Origin: Thermoplasmata archaeon
GTDB lineage: Archaea; Thermoplasmatota; Thermoplasmata; Lutacidiplasmatales; UBA184
Assembly: GCA_021791335.1 (NCBI GenBank)
Contig: JAJYWS010000039.1
Location: forward strand, 1-45,300
DNA: 45,300 nucleotides
Reading direction: 5' to 3'
Part shown: in pieces, positions 1 to 7,384 of the stretch
How the letters are laid out: each line of letters opens with the position of its first letter
Position numbering within the stretch: the stretch's first letter is position 1
Notes under the pieces: generated by a model
Told to the model about the DNA's origin: nothing
Databases searched by the model: none
What the model saw: the letters and a program-made list of their open reading frames with translations, nothing else
Made by a program: the position numbers and the translations under genes

Positions 1-1070
1 CCCGCCTGGATGGCCGCCCCCATGGCCACGCATTCCATGGGATCGACCCCGCGCTCGATGGGGCGGCCCACCGCCTGCTCGAGGAACCGCTGGACGATCG
101 GCATCCGGGTCGGTCCGCCGACCAGGACGATCCGGTCGATCTGATCCTTGGTGACCTTGGCGTCCCGGATCGCCTGCTCCACCGGGGTGCGGCAGCGATC
201 GACGGTCGGCCGAATGAGGTCTTCGAGCTTGGCGCGCGTGAGGGGCAGCGCGAGGTGCTTCGGCCCCTCCTGGGTCGCGCTCAGGAACGGCAGGTTGATC
301 GAGGTTTCCAGGGTGGAGGAAAGCTCGATCTTGGCCTTCTCGGCCGCGTCCCGGACCCGCTGCATCGCCATCTTGTCCTTGCGGATGTCGATGCCGGACT
401 CCTTCTGGAACTCCGAGGCGATGTACTCCGTCAGCGCGAGGTCCATGTCGGTGCCTCCGAGTTGGGTGTCTCCGCTGGTCGAGAGCACCTCGAAGACGCC
501 GTCCCCGAACTCCATGATCGTGACATCGAGGGTGCCCCCGCCCAGATCGAAGACGAGGATCTTCTGGTTCTTGCCGGCCTTGTCCACGCCATAGGCCAGT
601 GAGGCGGCGGTCGGCTCATTGATGATCCGGACGACCTCCAGGCCCGCGATCGACCCGGCATCCTTGGTGGCCTGCCGCTGGTTGTCGTTGAAGTAGGCCG
701 GGACCGTGATGACGGCCTTCTCGACCTTCTCTCCGAGGAACGCCTCCGCGTCGCGCTTGATCTTCTGCAGGAGGAAGGCACTCAGCTGCTGGGGGGTGTA
801 CTCCTTCCCAAAGATCCGGTAGCGGTAGTCGGTCCCCATCTTGCGCTTGAAGGCCGAGACCGTGCCGTCGGGGTTGGAGACGGCCTGGCGCCGGGCCGGC
901 TCCCCCACGATCAGCTGACCGTCCTTGGTGAACGCCACATACGAGGGGAACGCCTTGCCGCCGCCGACCGTGGTCCCTTCCGCGCTGGGGACAATCACGG
1001 CCCGGCCGCCTTCCAGAACTGCGGCCGCCGAATTGCTCGTACCTAGGTCAATCCCGATGATTTTGCTCAT
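1..1070 (-). CDS. dnaK: DnaK/Hsp70 chaperone, N-terminal part (runs off window)
   Basis: ATP-dependent cytosolic chaperone that binds exposed hydrophobic segments, normally with DnaJ and GrpE. The visible 356 codons run from the start at 1070 ([15 protein letters not shown], Hsp70 phosphate loop 1) through the actin-like ATPase domain: [31 protein letters not shown], the [13 protein letters not shown] phosphate-2 motif, and [13 protein letters not shown] near residue 340. The substrate-binding domain and lid lie beyond base 1. The ATG is preceded by GGAGGT, and a TATA box about 65 nt upstream implies a leader of about 40 nt, unlike the leaderless genes elsewhere in the window. A small winged-helix gene lies upstream on the same strand. 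DnaK is a laterally acquired chaperone in archaea, found in Thermoplasmatota among others. Identification is secure. Confidence 0.97.
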   Translation of the reverse strand, partial: MSKIIGIDLGTSNSAAAVLEGGRAVIVPSAEGTTVGGGKAFPSYVAFTKDGQLIVGEPARRQAVSNPDGTVSAFKRKMGTDYRYRIFGKEYTPQQLSAFLLQKIKRDAEAFLGEKVEKAVITVPAYFNDNQRQATKDAGSIAGLEVVRIINEPTAASLAYGVDKAGKNQKILVFDLGGGTLDVTIMEFGDGVFEVLSTSGDTQLGGTDMDLALTEYIASEFQKESGIDIRKDKMAMQRVRDAAEKAKIELSSTLETSINLPFLSATQEGPKHLALPLTRAKLEDLIRPTVDRCRTPVEQAIRDAKVTKDQIDRIVLVGGPTRMPIVQRFLEQAVGRPIERGVDPMECVAMGAAIQA

Positions 1071-1130
1071 GGTAACCTCCCGGAACGGAACCAGATTCCG
1101 CCCAGGTTTCCCGCATTAGAAAGAAAGCAC

Positions 1131-1140
1131 TCGTATAAAA
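1131..1140 (-). promoter_or_regulatory. dnaK: TATA box of dnaK
   Basis: On the minus strand this reads TTTTATACGA, the best TATA match upstream of dnaK. A start site about 26 nt downstream would fall near 1111 and leave a leader of about 40 nt that contains the GGAGGT ribosome binding site. Confidence 0.6.
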
Positions 1141-1163
1141 AGACTACTGAACCGGAGTTGCCG

Positions 1164-1176
1164 TCTGGAGTCCAGA
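1164..1176. promoter_or_regulatory. Perfect inverted repeat upstream of the dnaK TATA box
   Basis: TCTGGA-G-TCCAGA, two perfect 6-bp arms around one base, lies about 25 bp upstream of the dnaK TATA box. The symmetry and position fit a dimeric regulator site, but the regulator is unknown. It is distinct from the GC-rich hairpin at 1185-1201. Confidence 0.35.
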
Positions 1177-1184
1177 AATTAGTT

Positions 1185-1201
1185 CCCCCGTCGGGCGGGG
1201 G
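1185..1201 (-). terminator. Possible terminator hairpin after the winged-helix gene
   Basis: On the minus strand CCCCCG and CGGGGG pair around a 5-nt loop, followed by AACTAATTT. It sits 30 bp past the stop of the small winged-helix gene and upstream of the dnaK promoter, so it could separate the two transcripts. Confidence 0.35.
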
Positions 1202-1231
1202 GACGGAGTCTCGCGGGCACCGGGGCTCCCG

Positions 1232-1456
1232 TCAAGGGGACGCGGAGACCCCCTCCGGCCGTTCGACAGTGGAGCGATTCTCGGCGCAGTGCTGGAGGAT
1301 TCGGTTCAGGCCGGCGAGCGAGATACGGTGCCCCCGACGGTCGAGTTCTTCCAAGAGGGCGCGTCGCTTCATGGGGGCCTTCTGGCTCCGCAGAATCTCC
1401 AGGGTCGCCTGGAGCGCCGACACCGGAATCCCCCGGGGCGGAGGGACGAGGGCCAT
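1232..1456 (-). CDS. Small winged-helix-like DNA-binding protein (putative)
   Basis: A 74-residue protein with a predicted three-helix pattern: helix 1 about residues 14-24 (ALQATLEILRSQ), helix 2 about 30-42 (KRRALLEELDRRG) and a recognition-like helix about 46-57 (SLAGLNRILQHC). This is typical of archaeal winged-helix domains, but I cannot name a family. The ATG at 1456 has a TATA-like AGTTTAG about 27 nt upstream (plus-strand 1481-1486), as expected for a leaderless transcript. It lies immediately upstream of dnaK on the same strand with a possible terminator between them, so it could regulate dnaK; that is only a suggestion from position. Antisense ORFs here lack any recognisable family. 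Confidence 0.55.
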   Translation of the reverse strand: MALVPPPRGIPVSALQATLEILRSQKAPMKRRALLEELDRRGHRISLAGLNRILQHCAENRSTVERPEGVSASP

Positions 1457-1581
1457 GGAGTTGGAACGCCCGGGGAGAACTAAACTTTTTTCGGCCGTGA
1501 TCGATGGTCCAAGGTCGGGGCGGGGGAGGGATGGGCCGCCGCGAGCCGGGAAGGTTAAGGCTCGGGGGAGCTCCCGGAGTC

Positions 1582-2772
1582 ATGCCACCTCAACCGGGCC
1601 CGTGGCTCCGACGGGCCCGAAGGATTCTGCCCTCGCTCCGCCGTTGGCGGTGGGAGCTCCACCGGCATCCCGAGCTTTCGAACCAGGAGGTGGCGACCCG
1701 GGCCCTCCTGGTCGGGTTTCTGAAGGATCTAGGGTTCGAACCGGAACTGCCCCGGGGATTCACGGGAGTTGCGGTCCGTGAGTCGACCGCCGGGGACGGC
1801 CCGGTGGTCGCGCTCCGGGCCGACATGGATGCGCTCCCCGTATCGGAAGCGACCGGTGCACCGGGGGCCTCCCGGCGGCCGGGCATCATGCACGCCTGCG
1901 GCCACGACGTACATATGGCCGCCCTCTTGGGGGCGGCCTGGATGCTCCGGACGGAGCGGCCCAAGGGTCGGTTCCGGCTCATCTTCCAGCCGGCCGAGGA
2001 GGAGGGGGGAGTCGGCGGAGCGGGACCGTGGATTGCCCGTGGCATCCTGGGCGCTCCGAGGGTCCGGGCCATCGTCGGCGCCCACGTCGAGCCCGCCTTG
2101 CCGACCGGATCGGTCGGGCTGCGGACCGGGGCGATGATGGCCGCGGCCGACCGGTTCCGGATCCGGGTCTACGGCCGGGCCGGACACGCCGGCTATCCGC
2201 AACGGGGGCGGGACGCCGTGGTCACGGCCGCCGAGATCGTCACCGGGCTCCAGACTCTCGTGAGCCGCCGCCGGGACCCGATCGATCCCACCGTGATCAC
2301 CGTCGGCACCCTCCAGGGAGGGCTCCGCCACAACATCCTGGCGGGGGAAGCCGAGATGACCGGCACGGTCCGGACCGTACGACCCGAGACCCGCGACGCC
2401 GTGGAGCAGGAGCTCCGCCGACGGGTCTCGGGCATCGCCCGATCGTCCGGCCTTCGGGCGAAGGTCGACTACCGTCGGGGCTACCCCGCTCTCCTGAACC
2501 CCCCGGAGCCCACCGGACGCGTTCGGGAGGCGCTCCGGTCGGAGCTCGGCCCCGGGCGAGTCATCGAGCTACCGGGGCCGGTCATGGGGGCGGAGGACTT
2601 CGCCCGGTACCTGGAAGCGGTTCCGGGCTGCTTCTTCTTTGTCGGGGCCGGGCGCCCCGGGGCCCCGGAAAGCCTCCATAGCCCGACGTTCCTCCCTCCG
2701 GACGAGACGCTCACGGTCGCGGCCGCGTCCCTGGCCGCGGCAGCGGCGGCCCTCGGAGGCCGAACGCCATGA
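1582..2772 (+). CDS. M20 family metal-dependent amidohydrolase/peptidase
   Basis: A 396-residue zinc-type hydrolase of the M20D group (hippurate, IAA-amino-acid or N-acetyl-amino-acid hydrolases), which cleaves amide bonds of N-acylated amino acids in the cytosol. Visible motifs are ELHRHPELS near the N-terminus, RADMDALP, HACGHDVHMAA (metal ligands about residues 104-109, with the extra Cys106 ligand typical of this group) and QPAEEEGG (catalytic Glu about 139-140), then the dimerisation domain with GRAGHAGYPQRG and a C-terminal MGAEDFARY. The in-frame ORF can extend upstream to 1504, but those residues are low complexity; the ATG at 1582 gives the usual family length and has a weak TTAAGG element about 27 nt upstream. 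Its stop overlaps the start of the aminotransferase (ATGA), implying coupled translation. The substrate cannot be read from the sequence. Confidence 0.9.
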   Translation: MPPQPGPWLRRARRILPSLRRWRWELHRHPELSNQEVATRALLVGFLKDLGFEPELPRGFTGVAVRESTAGDGPVVALRADMDALPVSEATGAPGASRRPGIMHACGHDVHMAALLGAAWMLRTERPKGRFRLIFQPAEEEGGVGGAGPWIARGILGAPRVRAIVGAHVEPALPTGSVGLRTGAMMAAADRFRIRVYGRAGHAGYPQRGRDAVVTAAEIVTGLQTLVSRRRDPIDPTVITVGTLQGGLRHNILAGEAEMTGTVRTVRPETRDAVEQELRRRVSGIARSSGLRAKVDYRRGYPALLNPPEPTGRVREALRSELGPGRVIELPGPVMGAEDFARYLEAVPGCFFFVGAGRPGAPESLHSPTFLPPDETLTVAAASLAAAAAALGGRTP

Positions 2773-4070
2773 ACCTCCCCCGGCTCCGGGCGGAGTTTCC
2801 GGCCCTCGTCGCGACCGGCCCCGAAGAGTCGATCGCCTACCTGGACTCGGCCTGCATGTCGCTGGTTCCCCGTCCGGTGCTCGCGGCGATGGAGGAGTAC
2901 TACACCCGATTCCCCGGCTGCGCGGGCCGCAGCCGCCACCGGTTTTCCACCGCGGCCGGCGAGCGGGTCGAGGCGGCCCGCTCAGCCTTCGGGCGCTGGT
3001 TCGGCCTCGGCGACGCCGGCCCGGTGGTCTTCCTTCGCAATGCGACCGAGGCGATCAACCTCGTCGCTCGAGGGTACCCCTGGCGTCGGGGGGACCGGGT
3101 CCTCGTGTCGGATCAGGAGCACAATTCGAATCTCGTGGTCTGGCAGCGCCTGGCCTCCGAGCGGCGCCTGCGCCTCCACTCGTTCGCGCTGTCGGACGAC
3201 GGCGGTTTCGACCTCGACCGCTTTGCCGCCGAGGTCGATCGCCACCGGCCGCGGCTCATCAGCCTCTTCCACACGTCGAACCTGGACGGGCGGAGCCTGC
3301 CGGTCCGGGCGATCGGCGAGATCGCCCATGACCGGGGCGCCGAGACGTTGTTTGACGGATGCCAGGCGGCGCCGCACGAGGCGGTCGACCTGAAGCGGAT
3401 CGGGGCGGACTACTACGCCGTGTCCGCGCACAAGATGCTGGGGCCGACCGGGGTGGGCCTGCTGCTCTCGGCGCCCGGGGCGCTCGACCGGATCGCGCCC
3501 CTCAACCTCGGGGGCGAGACGGTCGAGTGGACGACCCAGGAACGGCACCAGCTCCGCCCCCCGCCCTACCGGTTTGAGGCGGGATTGCAGAACTACGCGG
3601 GCATCATCGGCGCCCATGCCGGCCTGCGATTCCTCGAGCGGGCGGGCCTCGACCGCATCCGCAGCCACCAGGCGGGGCTCAATGCGATCGCGACCCGGGC
3701 ACTCGCCGACGACCCTCGGATCTCGATCCTCGGACCGTCGGCGCCTCAGGACCGCCCGAGCATCCTGGGGTTCACCCTCGACGGGGTGGACCCCCACGAT
3801 GCGGCGGTCTTCCTGGACGAGGGCTATCGAGTCCTCGTGCGGTCCGGCCAGCATTGTGTCCACTCGTGGTATGCCCGCCGGGGACTCACCGGGTCCGTGC
3901 GGGCATCGTTCTATCTCTACAACACCGCCGCGGAGGTCCGGCGGTTCGTCCGGGGGGTCCGGGAACTGCTGGATCGCATCCCGGCCCGGGCCGTCCCGCC
4001 GCCGGTCAGAGCGAGCGGTCGACGATCTGGCCGATCTCCCGGGCCAGGACGTCGAGCAGATCCTTCGTGA
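2769..4070 (+). CDS. Class V aminotransferase, SufS-like cysteine desulfurase
   Basis: A PLP enzyme of 433 residues. SufS-type members take sulfur from L-cysteine as an enzyme persulfide for Fe-S cluster, thiouridine or thiamin synthesis. Evidence: ATEAINLVA and the EHNSNLV segment of the cofactor pocket, DGCQAAPHEAVDL (PLP-binding Asp), SAHKMLGPTG with Schiff-base Lys222, and RSGQHCVHSW with Cys363 at the SufS nucleophile position. No SufBCD or scaffold gene is nearby, so the sulfur acceptor is unknown, and a related class V activity is possible. It overlaps the M20 gene by 4 bp. The last 20 or so residues are Arg/Pro-rich and overlap the convergent unknown gene at 4006-4365 by 65 bp, so the C-terminus may be a poorly constrained read-through tail. 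Confidence 0.85.
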   Translation: MNLPRLRAEFPALVATGPEESIAYLDSACMSLVPRPVLAAMEEYYTRFPGCAGRSRHRFSTAAGERVEAARSAFGRWFGLGDAGPVVFLRNATEAINLVARGYPWRRGDRVLVSDQEHNSNLVVWQRLASERRLRLHSFALSDDGGFDLDRFAAEVDRHRPRLISLFHTSNLDGRSLPVRAIGEIAHDRGAETLFDGCQAAPHEAVDLKRIGADYYAVSAHKMLGPTGVGLLLSAPGALDRIAPLNLGGETVEWTTQERHQLRPPPYRFEAGLQNYAGIIGAHAGLRFLERAGLDRIRSHQAGLNAIATRALADDPRISILGPSAPQDRPSILGFTLDGVDPHDAAVFLDEGYRVLVRSGQHCVHSWYARRGLTGSVRASFYLYNTAAEVRRFVRGVRELLDRIPARAVPPPVRASGRRSGRSPGPGRRADPS

Positions 4071-4365
4071 GGCTCTGGCGCATCTCGTCGGGGAGGGCGG
4101 AGATGCCCAGACGGGCGGTGCATGCCCCGACCCGGACGAGCGCGGCGTACTCGAGGGCCCGGGCCTCGAGCAAGGAACGGACCGCATCGCGCAGATCCTT
4201 GGCGAGTTTGGGGTCGTCGTGGAGGGTCTTCTCAATGTGCCGACGGATCTCGGCCTTGACGATATCCCGGGTGGCCTCGCGCACCAACTCTTCCGGTCGG
4301 AGGAGATCGCCGGTGCTCTTCATGAGCATCCCGAGGGGGTCGGCGTTCGTTCCTTCGTCCGGCAC
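4006..4365 (-). CDS. Conserved-looking protein of unknown function, helical, 119 residues
   Basis: I do not recognise the family. The protein is predicted to be almost entirely alpha-helical and charged, with segments such as ELVREATRDIVKAEIRRHIE and a C-terminal LTKDLLDVLAREIGQIVDRSL; there is no signal peptide or membrane span. I chose GTG 4365 because a TATA-like TTATGG (4388-4393) is centred 26 nt upstream, which fits leaderless transcription; ATG 4329 is the alternative. It is divergent from the MMPL gene at 4468 and convergent with the desulfurase, whose 3' end it overlaps by 65 bp. Of the two overlapping frames, this one looks protein-like right to its stop. Confidence 0.6.
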   Translation of the reverse strand: MPDEGTNADPLGMLMKSTGDLLRPEELVREATRDIVKAEIRRHIEKTLHDDPKLAKDLRDAVRSLLEARALEYAALVRVGACTARLGISALPDEMRQSLTKDLLDVLAREIGQIVDRSL

Positions 4366-4387
4366 GTCCCGACCACCCGGACCCTCC

Positions 4388-4393
4388 CCATAA
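4388..4393 (-). promoter_or_regulatory. TATA-like element for the 119-residue protein gene
   Basis: TTATGG on the minus strand, centred about 26 nt from the proposed GTG start at 4365. This spacing decides the start choice. Confidence 0.4.
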
Positions 4394-4437
4394 GCGTTGT
4401 TGTGTCGGCCCTGGGCCCCCGCTGTCGGGGGCGTAGA

Positions 4438-4444
4438 CTTAAAT
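4438..4444 (+). promoter_or_regulatory. TATA box of the first MMPL gene
   Basis: CTTAAAT centred 27 nt upstream of the ATG at 4468, the spacing expected for a leaderless archaeal transcript. The TTAA core is symmetrical and could also be read towards the divergent gene. Confidence 0.6.
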
Positions 4445-4467
4445 CCGCCGGTTGACCGCCTCCCCCG

Positions 4468-7134
4468 ATGGCGACCGCCGGCTCCGGGACCGGTGCGGCG
4501 AAGGGATGGGCTCGGGCGGTGCTCCAGCACCGCCGCTCGGTCCTCATCGGCTGGATCGTGATCCTGCTCCTGATGGCCCCCGCGGCGGTTCTGTACCAGA
4601 GCTACGTGAACTACTCGTCGAGCGGGACTACGGTGGCGGGCAGCCAGTCGGCCCAGGCCGAGAGCCTCCTGGCGCAGGCGAACCCCCAGCTCTCCACCCT
4701 CTTCATCGTCGTCCAGAACGCAACCTCGCCCGGGCCGGCCTACTGCAACTCGACCTACGCCCTCGCGAAGGCGCTCGGGCAGGCCCACCTCCGCTACTTC
4801 AACTCGACCAGCTCGGTCTGTTCGGCCCTCGCCGAGGCGCTGGACTCGGTGCTCGATCCGGTCCGGCCGGCGCTCGCCGCCAACGGTTCGCTCTTCGCCG
4901 GGCTATCGCGCGACGCCTGGGGGTTCCCTTCGGCGTTCTGGGTCAACTGGTCCGGCGCCGAACAGACGATCAACTCGACCTACAACCGCTCCGGGGGCCC
5001 CCCGACCGGGTACCCGCAGGCCTTCCGGGAGGCTCTGTGGGAGAACTATTCGGCCGGGACTCCGGCGGCCGACCAGGTCACCGCGGCCGTCCGGGCGACG
5101 GCCCTCCCGTACCTTCCCGATCCGGCCGCCGGCCGCTTCCTCCTGGCCCGCACGACCGTCCTCAATGCGACCTCGGCGATCCCGAGCCTCGTCGGTGAGT
5201 GGCTGGCGTTGGGCGGGGTCACCATCTTCGGCTACCCGATCCCCGGCCCGCTGGTCGAGGCCTTCACCGGGCCCGGCGACGGTGGAGTTCGGTTCGTGAC
5301 CACCGAGGGCTGGCAGCTCGCCCCGGCGGCCCTCCGGGCCCCGTTCGTCAGTCCCAATGGGGCGGTCAGCCTCATCTACGTCCGCTTCAGCGTCGCCGAT
5401 GGGTTCCGCGGTCCGGGCAACTTCTATCCGGCCCAGGCCGCGGTCCCCGAGATCCGGAGCGTGGCCACCGCCATCTTCGGCTCGGCCGCCGGGGTCGCGG
5501 GTAACGGGGCGGTCAGCTACGACTCGCAGGCCGCGAGCAACTCGGAGGGGTTCCTCTTCGGGTTCATCTTCATCTTCCTCGCCATCGCCGTCTTCCTGAC
5601 GCTGCGCTCCTGGGTGGCCCCGATCCTTGCGGTGGTGTTCGTCGGGACCGGCACGCTGTTCGGTTACGTCGGGATCCTGCTCACGGGCGCGCTCCTCGGG
5701 CCGGTCAACTACATCGTCACGTACGTGCTGACGGCGGTGGTCCTCGGCATCGCCACCGACTTCCTGGTCTTCCTGCTCTACCGCTACCGGGAAGGGCTTC
5801 GGGAGGGGCTCACACCGGAACGGGCGATCGAGCGGGCGACCGAAACCGCGGGGGGCGCCATCCTCACCAGCGCGGTGACCGTCGCCGCGGGGTTGGGGGC
5901 CCTCTCGTTCCTCCCCGGGATTTCGACGTGGGGACCGGTCCTGTTCATCACCGTCCTCTTGGTCGGGATCTGCGAAGCCACCCTGCTCCCCGTGCTCGCG
6001 AGTTTCATCGGACCGCGGCTCTTCCTGGCCCGGGGCCAGGCCCGGCGCTCCCGGCCGCTCGAGCAGTCGCCCTTCTACCGGGCCGCCGACGTGTCGGTCC
6101 GGCACCGCTGGGCGGTCCTCGCGATCGTCGTGATCGTCGCGGTGCCGACCGTGGCCGTGGCGCTGACGGTGCCGACCAGCTACGACATCACCCAGGGACT
6201 GCCCGCCTCGTTCCCCAGTGTCCAGGCCCAGAACGCACTCGAGTCGGCCTTCGGGGCGAACCTCCTCTTTCCGACCACGGTGCTGGTCCATGATCCGGCC
6301 GGCTACCTGGCGGCGAACGGGAGCCTGACGCCGTCGGGAGCCGCGATGCTGTACCGTGCGGCCCTCGCGATGCACACGACCGCGGGCCTGGCGAGCGGCA
6401 CCGGGCCCTTCCTGCTCGGCCGGGAACTGGCGCCCAACAGCACGTCGGGCGCGACGCTCTCCGGCGCGGCCCGGTACCTCTTCTCGAACGGGACCTGGGC
6501 CTACTGGAATCTCTATTCGGTCGCGAGCCCGTTCAGTGATGGGGGCTCCGCGTTCGTCCAGGCCCTGCGGACCCACGCCGGCTGGATCGTCGGAGGGGCG
6601 GCGGCCGGGGTCGTCGACCAGAAGGCCCAGAACCAGGTGCTCTACCCCGAGCTCGAACTCCTGATCGTCGTCCTGATCGGCGCGGTCCTGGGGATCGCGT
6701 TCCGGTCGCTCACCTACCCGCTCATCTCCCTCTCGGGCGTCTACCTGTCGATCACCGCCACGACCGTGCTGCTCTACTTCATCTCGACCGACCTGCTCCA
6801 CGAGGCGCTCATCTACCTCATCCCGCTGATCCTCTTCGTCATCCTCGTCTCGCTCGGCAACGACTACACGGTCTTCATCCTGAGCCGGGTGGTCGAGGAG
6901 GGTCGTCAGGCGCCCCCCCGGCGCGCGATCCCGAGGGGGATCGGCTTCTCGGGCGCCGTCGTGACGAGCCTCGGCCTGATCCTCGCCGCCTCCCTCGGAT
7001 CGCTCGGCCTTCAGCCGCTCGGCTTCCTCCAGCAGCTCGGGATCGCCTTCGCGATTTCGCTCGTCATCGACACCTTCCTGGTCCGCCTCTTCTACTTCCC
7101 CGCGATCCTCTCGGTCACCGCACGGCGGTCGTAG
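4468..7134 (+). CDS. MMPL/RND-superfamily membrane transporter
   Basis: An 888-residue polytopic membrane protein with the RND duplication. The first span is at about residues 24-44, followed by a long extracytoplasmic domain to about 355, then a multi-span block from about 361 (FLFGFIFIFLAIAVFLTLRS) with the family signature GIATDFLVFLLYRYRE near 430. The second half starts with a span at about 545-570, has a shorter ectodomain, then spans from about 731 and the second signature SLGNDYTVFILSRVVEE near 798. The paired acidic residues in TDF and NDY are where RND proton-relay residues sit. The first ectodomain has ten N-X-S/T sequons and two cysteines, suggesting N-glycosylation and possibly a disulfide. 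Family members export lipids or hydrophobic compounds; the substrate here is unknown. A second, larger paralogue lies at 32758-35781. Confidence 0.92.
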   Translation: MATAGSGTGAAKGWARAVLQHRRSVLIGWIVILLLMAPAAVLYQSYVNYSSSGTTVAGSQSAQAESLLAQANPQLSTLFIVVQNATSPGPAYCNSTYALAKALGQAHLRYFNSTSSVCSALAEALDSVLDPVRPALAANGSLFAGLSRDAWGFPSAFWVNWSGAEQTINSTYNRSGGPPTGYPQAFREALWENYSAGTPAADQVTAAVRATALPYLPDPAAGRFLLARTTVLNATSAIPSLVGEWLALGGVTIFGYPIPGPLVEAFTGPGDGGVRFVTTEGWQLAPAALRAPFVSPNGAVSLIYVRFSVADGFRGPGNFYPAQAAVPEIRSVATAIFGSAAGVAGNGAVSYDSQAASNSEGFLFGFIFIFLAIAVFLTLRSWVAPILAVVFVGTGTLFGYVGILLTGALLGPVNYIVTYVLTAVVLGIATDFLVFLLYRYREGLREGLTPERAIERATETAGGAILTSAVTVAAGLGALSFLPGISTWGPVLFITVLLVGICEATLLPVLASFIGPRLFLARGQARRSRPLEQSPFYRAADVSVRHRWAVLAIVVIVAVPTVAVALTVPTSYDITQGLPASFPSVQAQNALESAFGANLLFPTTVLVHDPAGYLAANGSLTPSGAAMLYRAALAMHTTAGLASGTGPFLLGRELAPNSTSGATLSGAARYLFSNGTWAYWNLYSVASPFSDGGSAFVQALRTHAGWIVGGAAAGVVDQKAQNQVLYPELELLIVVLIGAVLGIAFRSLTYPLISLSGVYLSITATTVLLYFISTDLLHEALIYLIPLILFVILVSLGNDYTVFILSRVVEEGRQAPPRRAIPRGIGFSGAVVTSLGLILAASLGSLGLQPLGFLQQLGIAFAISLVIDTFLVRLFYFPAILSVTARRS

Positions 7135-7166
7135 GGCCGGAGGGGGCGACGATTTGGCGGCAAGGG

Positions 7167-7172
7167 TTTATG
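7167..7172 (+). promoter_or_regulatory. TATA box of tRNA-Ala
   Basis: TTTATG lies about 30 nt upstream of the mature 5' end of the tRNA at 7201, placing transcription start a few bases before the tRNA. Confidence 0.5.
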
Positions 7173-7200
7173 CCCCGGCCGGGCTGGGGCCCTCGGGCAT

Positions 7201-7299
7201 GGGCCGGTAGATCAGCGGAAGATCGCTACCTTGGCAAGGTAGAGGTCGCGAGTTCAAAGGGAGGCGGACCCCCGCCTCCGGAAACTCTCGCCCGGTCCA
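7201..7299 (+). tRNA. tRNA-Ala (anticodon GGC) with a 27-nt T-loop intron
   Basis: The cloverleaf reads: acceptor GGGCCGG (7201-7207) with CCGGTCC (7292-7298); D-stem GATC/GATC; anticodon stem CTACC/GGTAG with loop TTGGCAA, anticodon GGC at 7233-7235; T-stem GCGAG (7248-7252) with CTCGC (7287-7291). The G3:U70 pair, the alanine identity element, is present (G7203, T7296), and the discriminator base is A7299. CCA is not encoded. The T-loop is interrupted: removing 7259-7285 gives the consensus loop TTCAAAT, placing the intron between positions 59 and 60. A bulge-helix-bulge fold is visible: outer helix is the T-stem, central helix TTC/GAA plus one A-G mismatch, bulges AAG and ACT, and an 8-bp inner helix 7260-7267/7272-7279. 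A standard tRNA scan could miss it. Confidence 0.9.
7259..7285 (+). other. Archaeal tRNA intron (non-canonical position 59/60)
   Basis: 27 nt with an 8-bp self-complementary helix and ACCC tetraloop. Cutting after the second base of each 3-nt bulge (A7258/G7259 and C7285/T7286), as the archaeal splicing endonuclease does, restores a 7-nt T-loop and an uninterrupted T-stem. Confidence 0.8.
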
Positions 7300-7356
7300 T
7301 TCCCCCCCAGGGTTTCGGCGCCTGTCGAACTCCAAGAACGACAGGAGCGGCACCGC

Positions 7357-7362
7357 TTTATA
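7357..7362 (+). promoter_or_regulatory. TATA box of the mevalonate-entry operon
   Basis: TTTATA centred about 26 nt upstream of GTG 7385, the first codon of the HTH regulator. It supports a leaderless operon transcript and the GTG start. Confidence 0.65.
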
Positions 7363-7384
7363 CCGTGGCCCGAGTCGGGGGCCC

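Noticed and set aside
148-781. Open frames on both strands inside the dnaK region
   Set aside because: They are antisense or out-of-frame shadows of the dnaK reading frame, which runs uninterrupted from 1070 off the left edge and matches Hsp70 throughout.
1504-1581. Longer N-terminus for the M20 amidohydrolase
   Set aside because: The extra 26 residues are Gly/Arg-rich and unlike the family; ATG 1582 gives the expected length and a promoter-like element at the right distance.
4903-6801. 632-codon minus-strand frame
   Set aside because: It is antisense to the MMPL gene; composition is Arg/Gly/Glu/Asp repeats produced by high GC at third positions, with no family motif.
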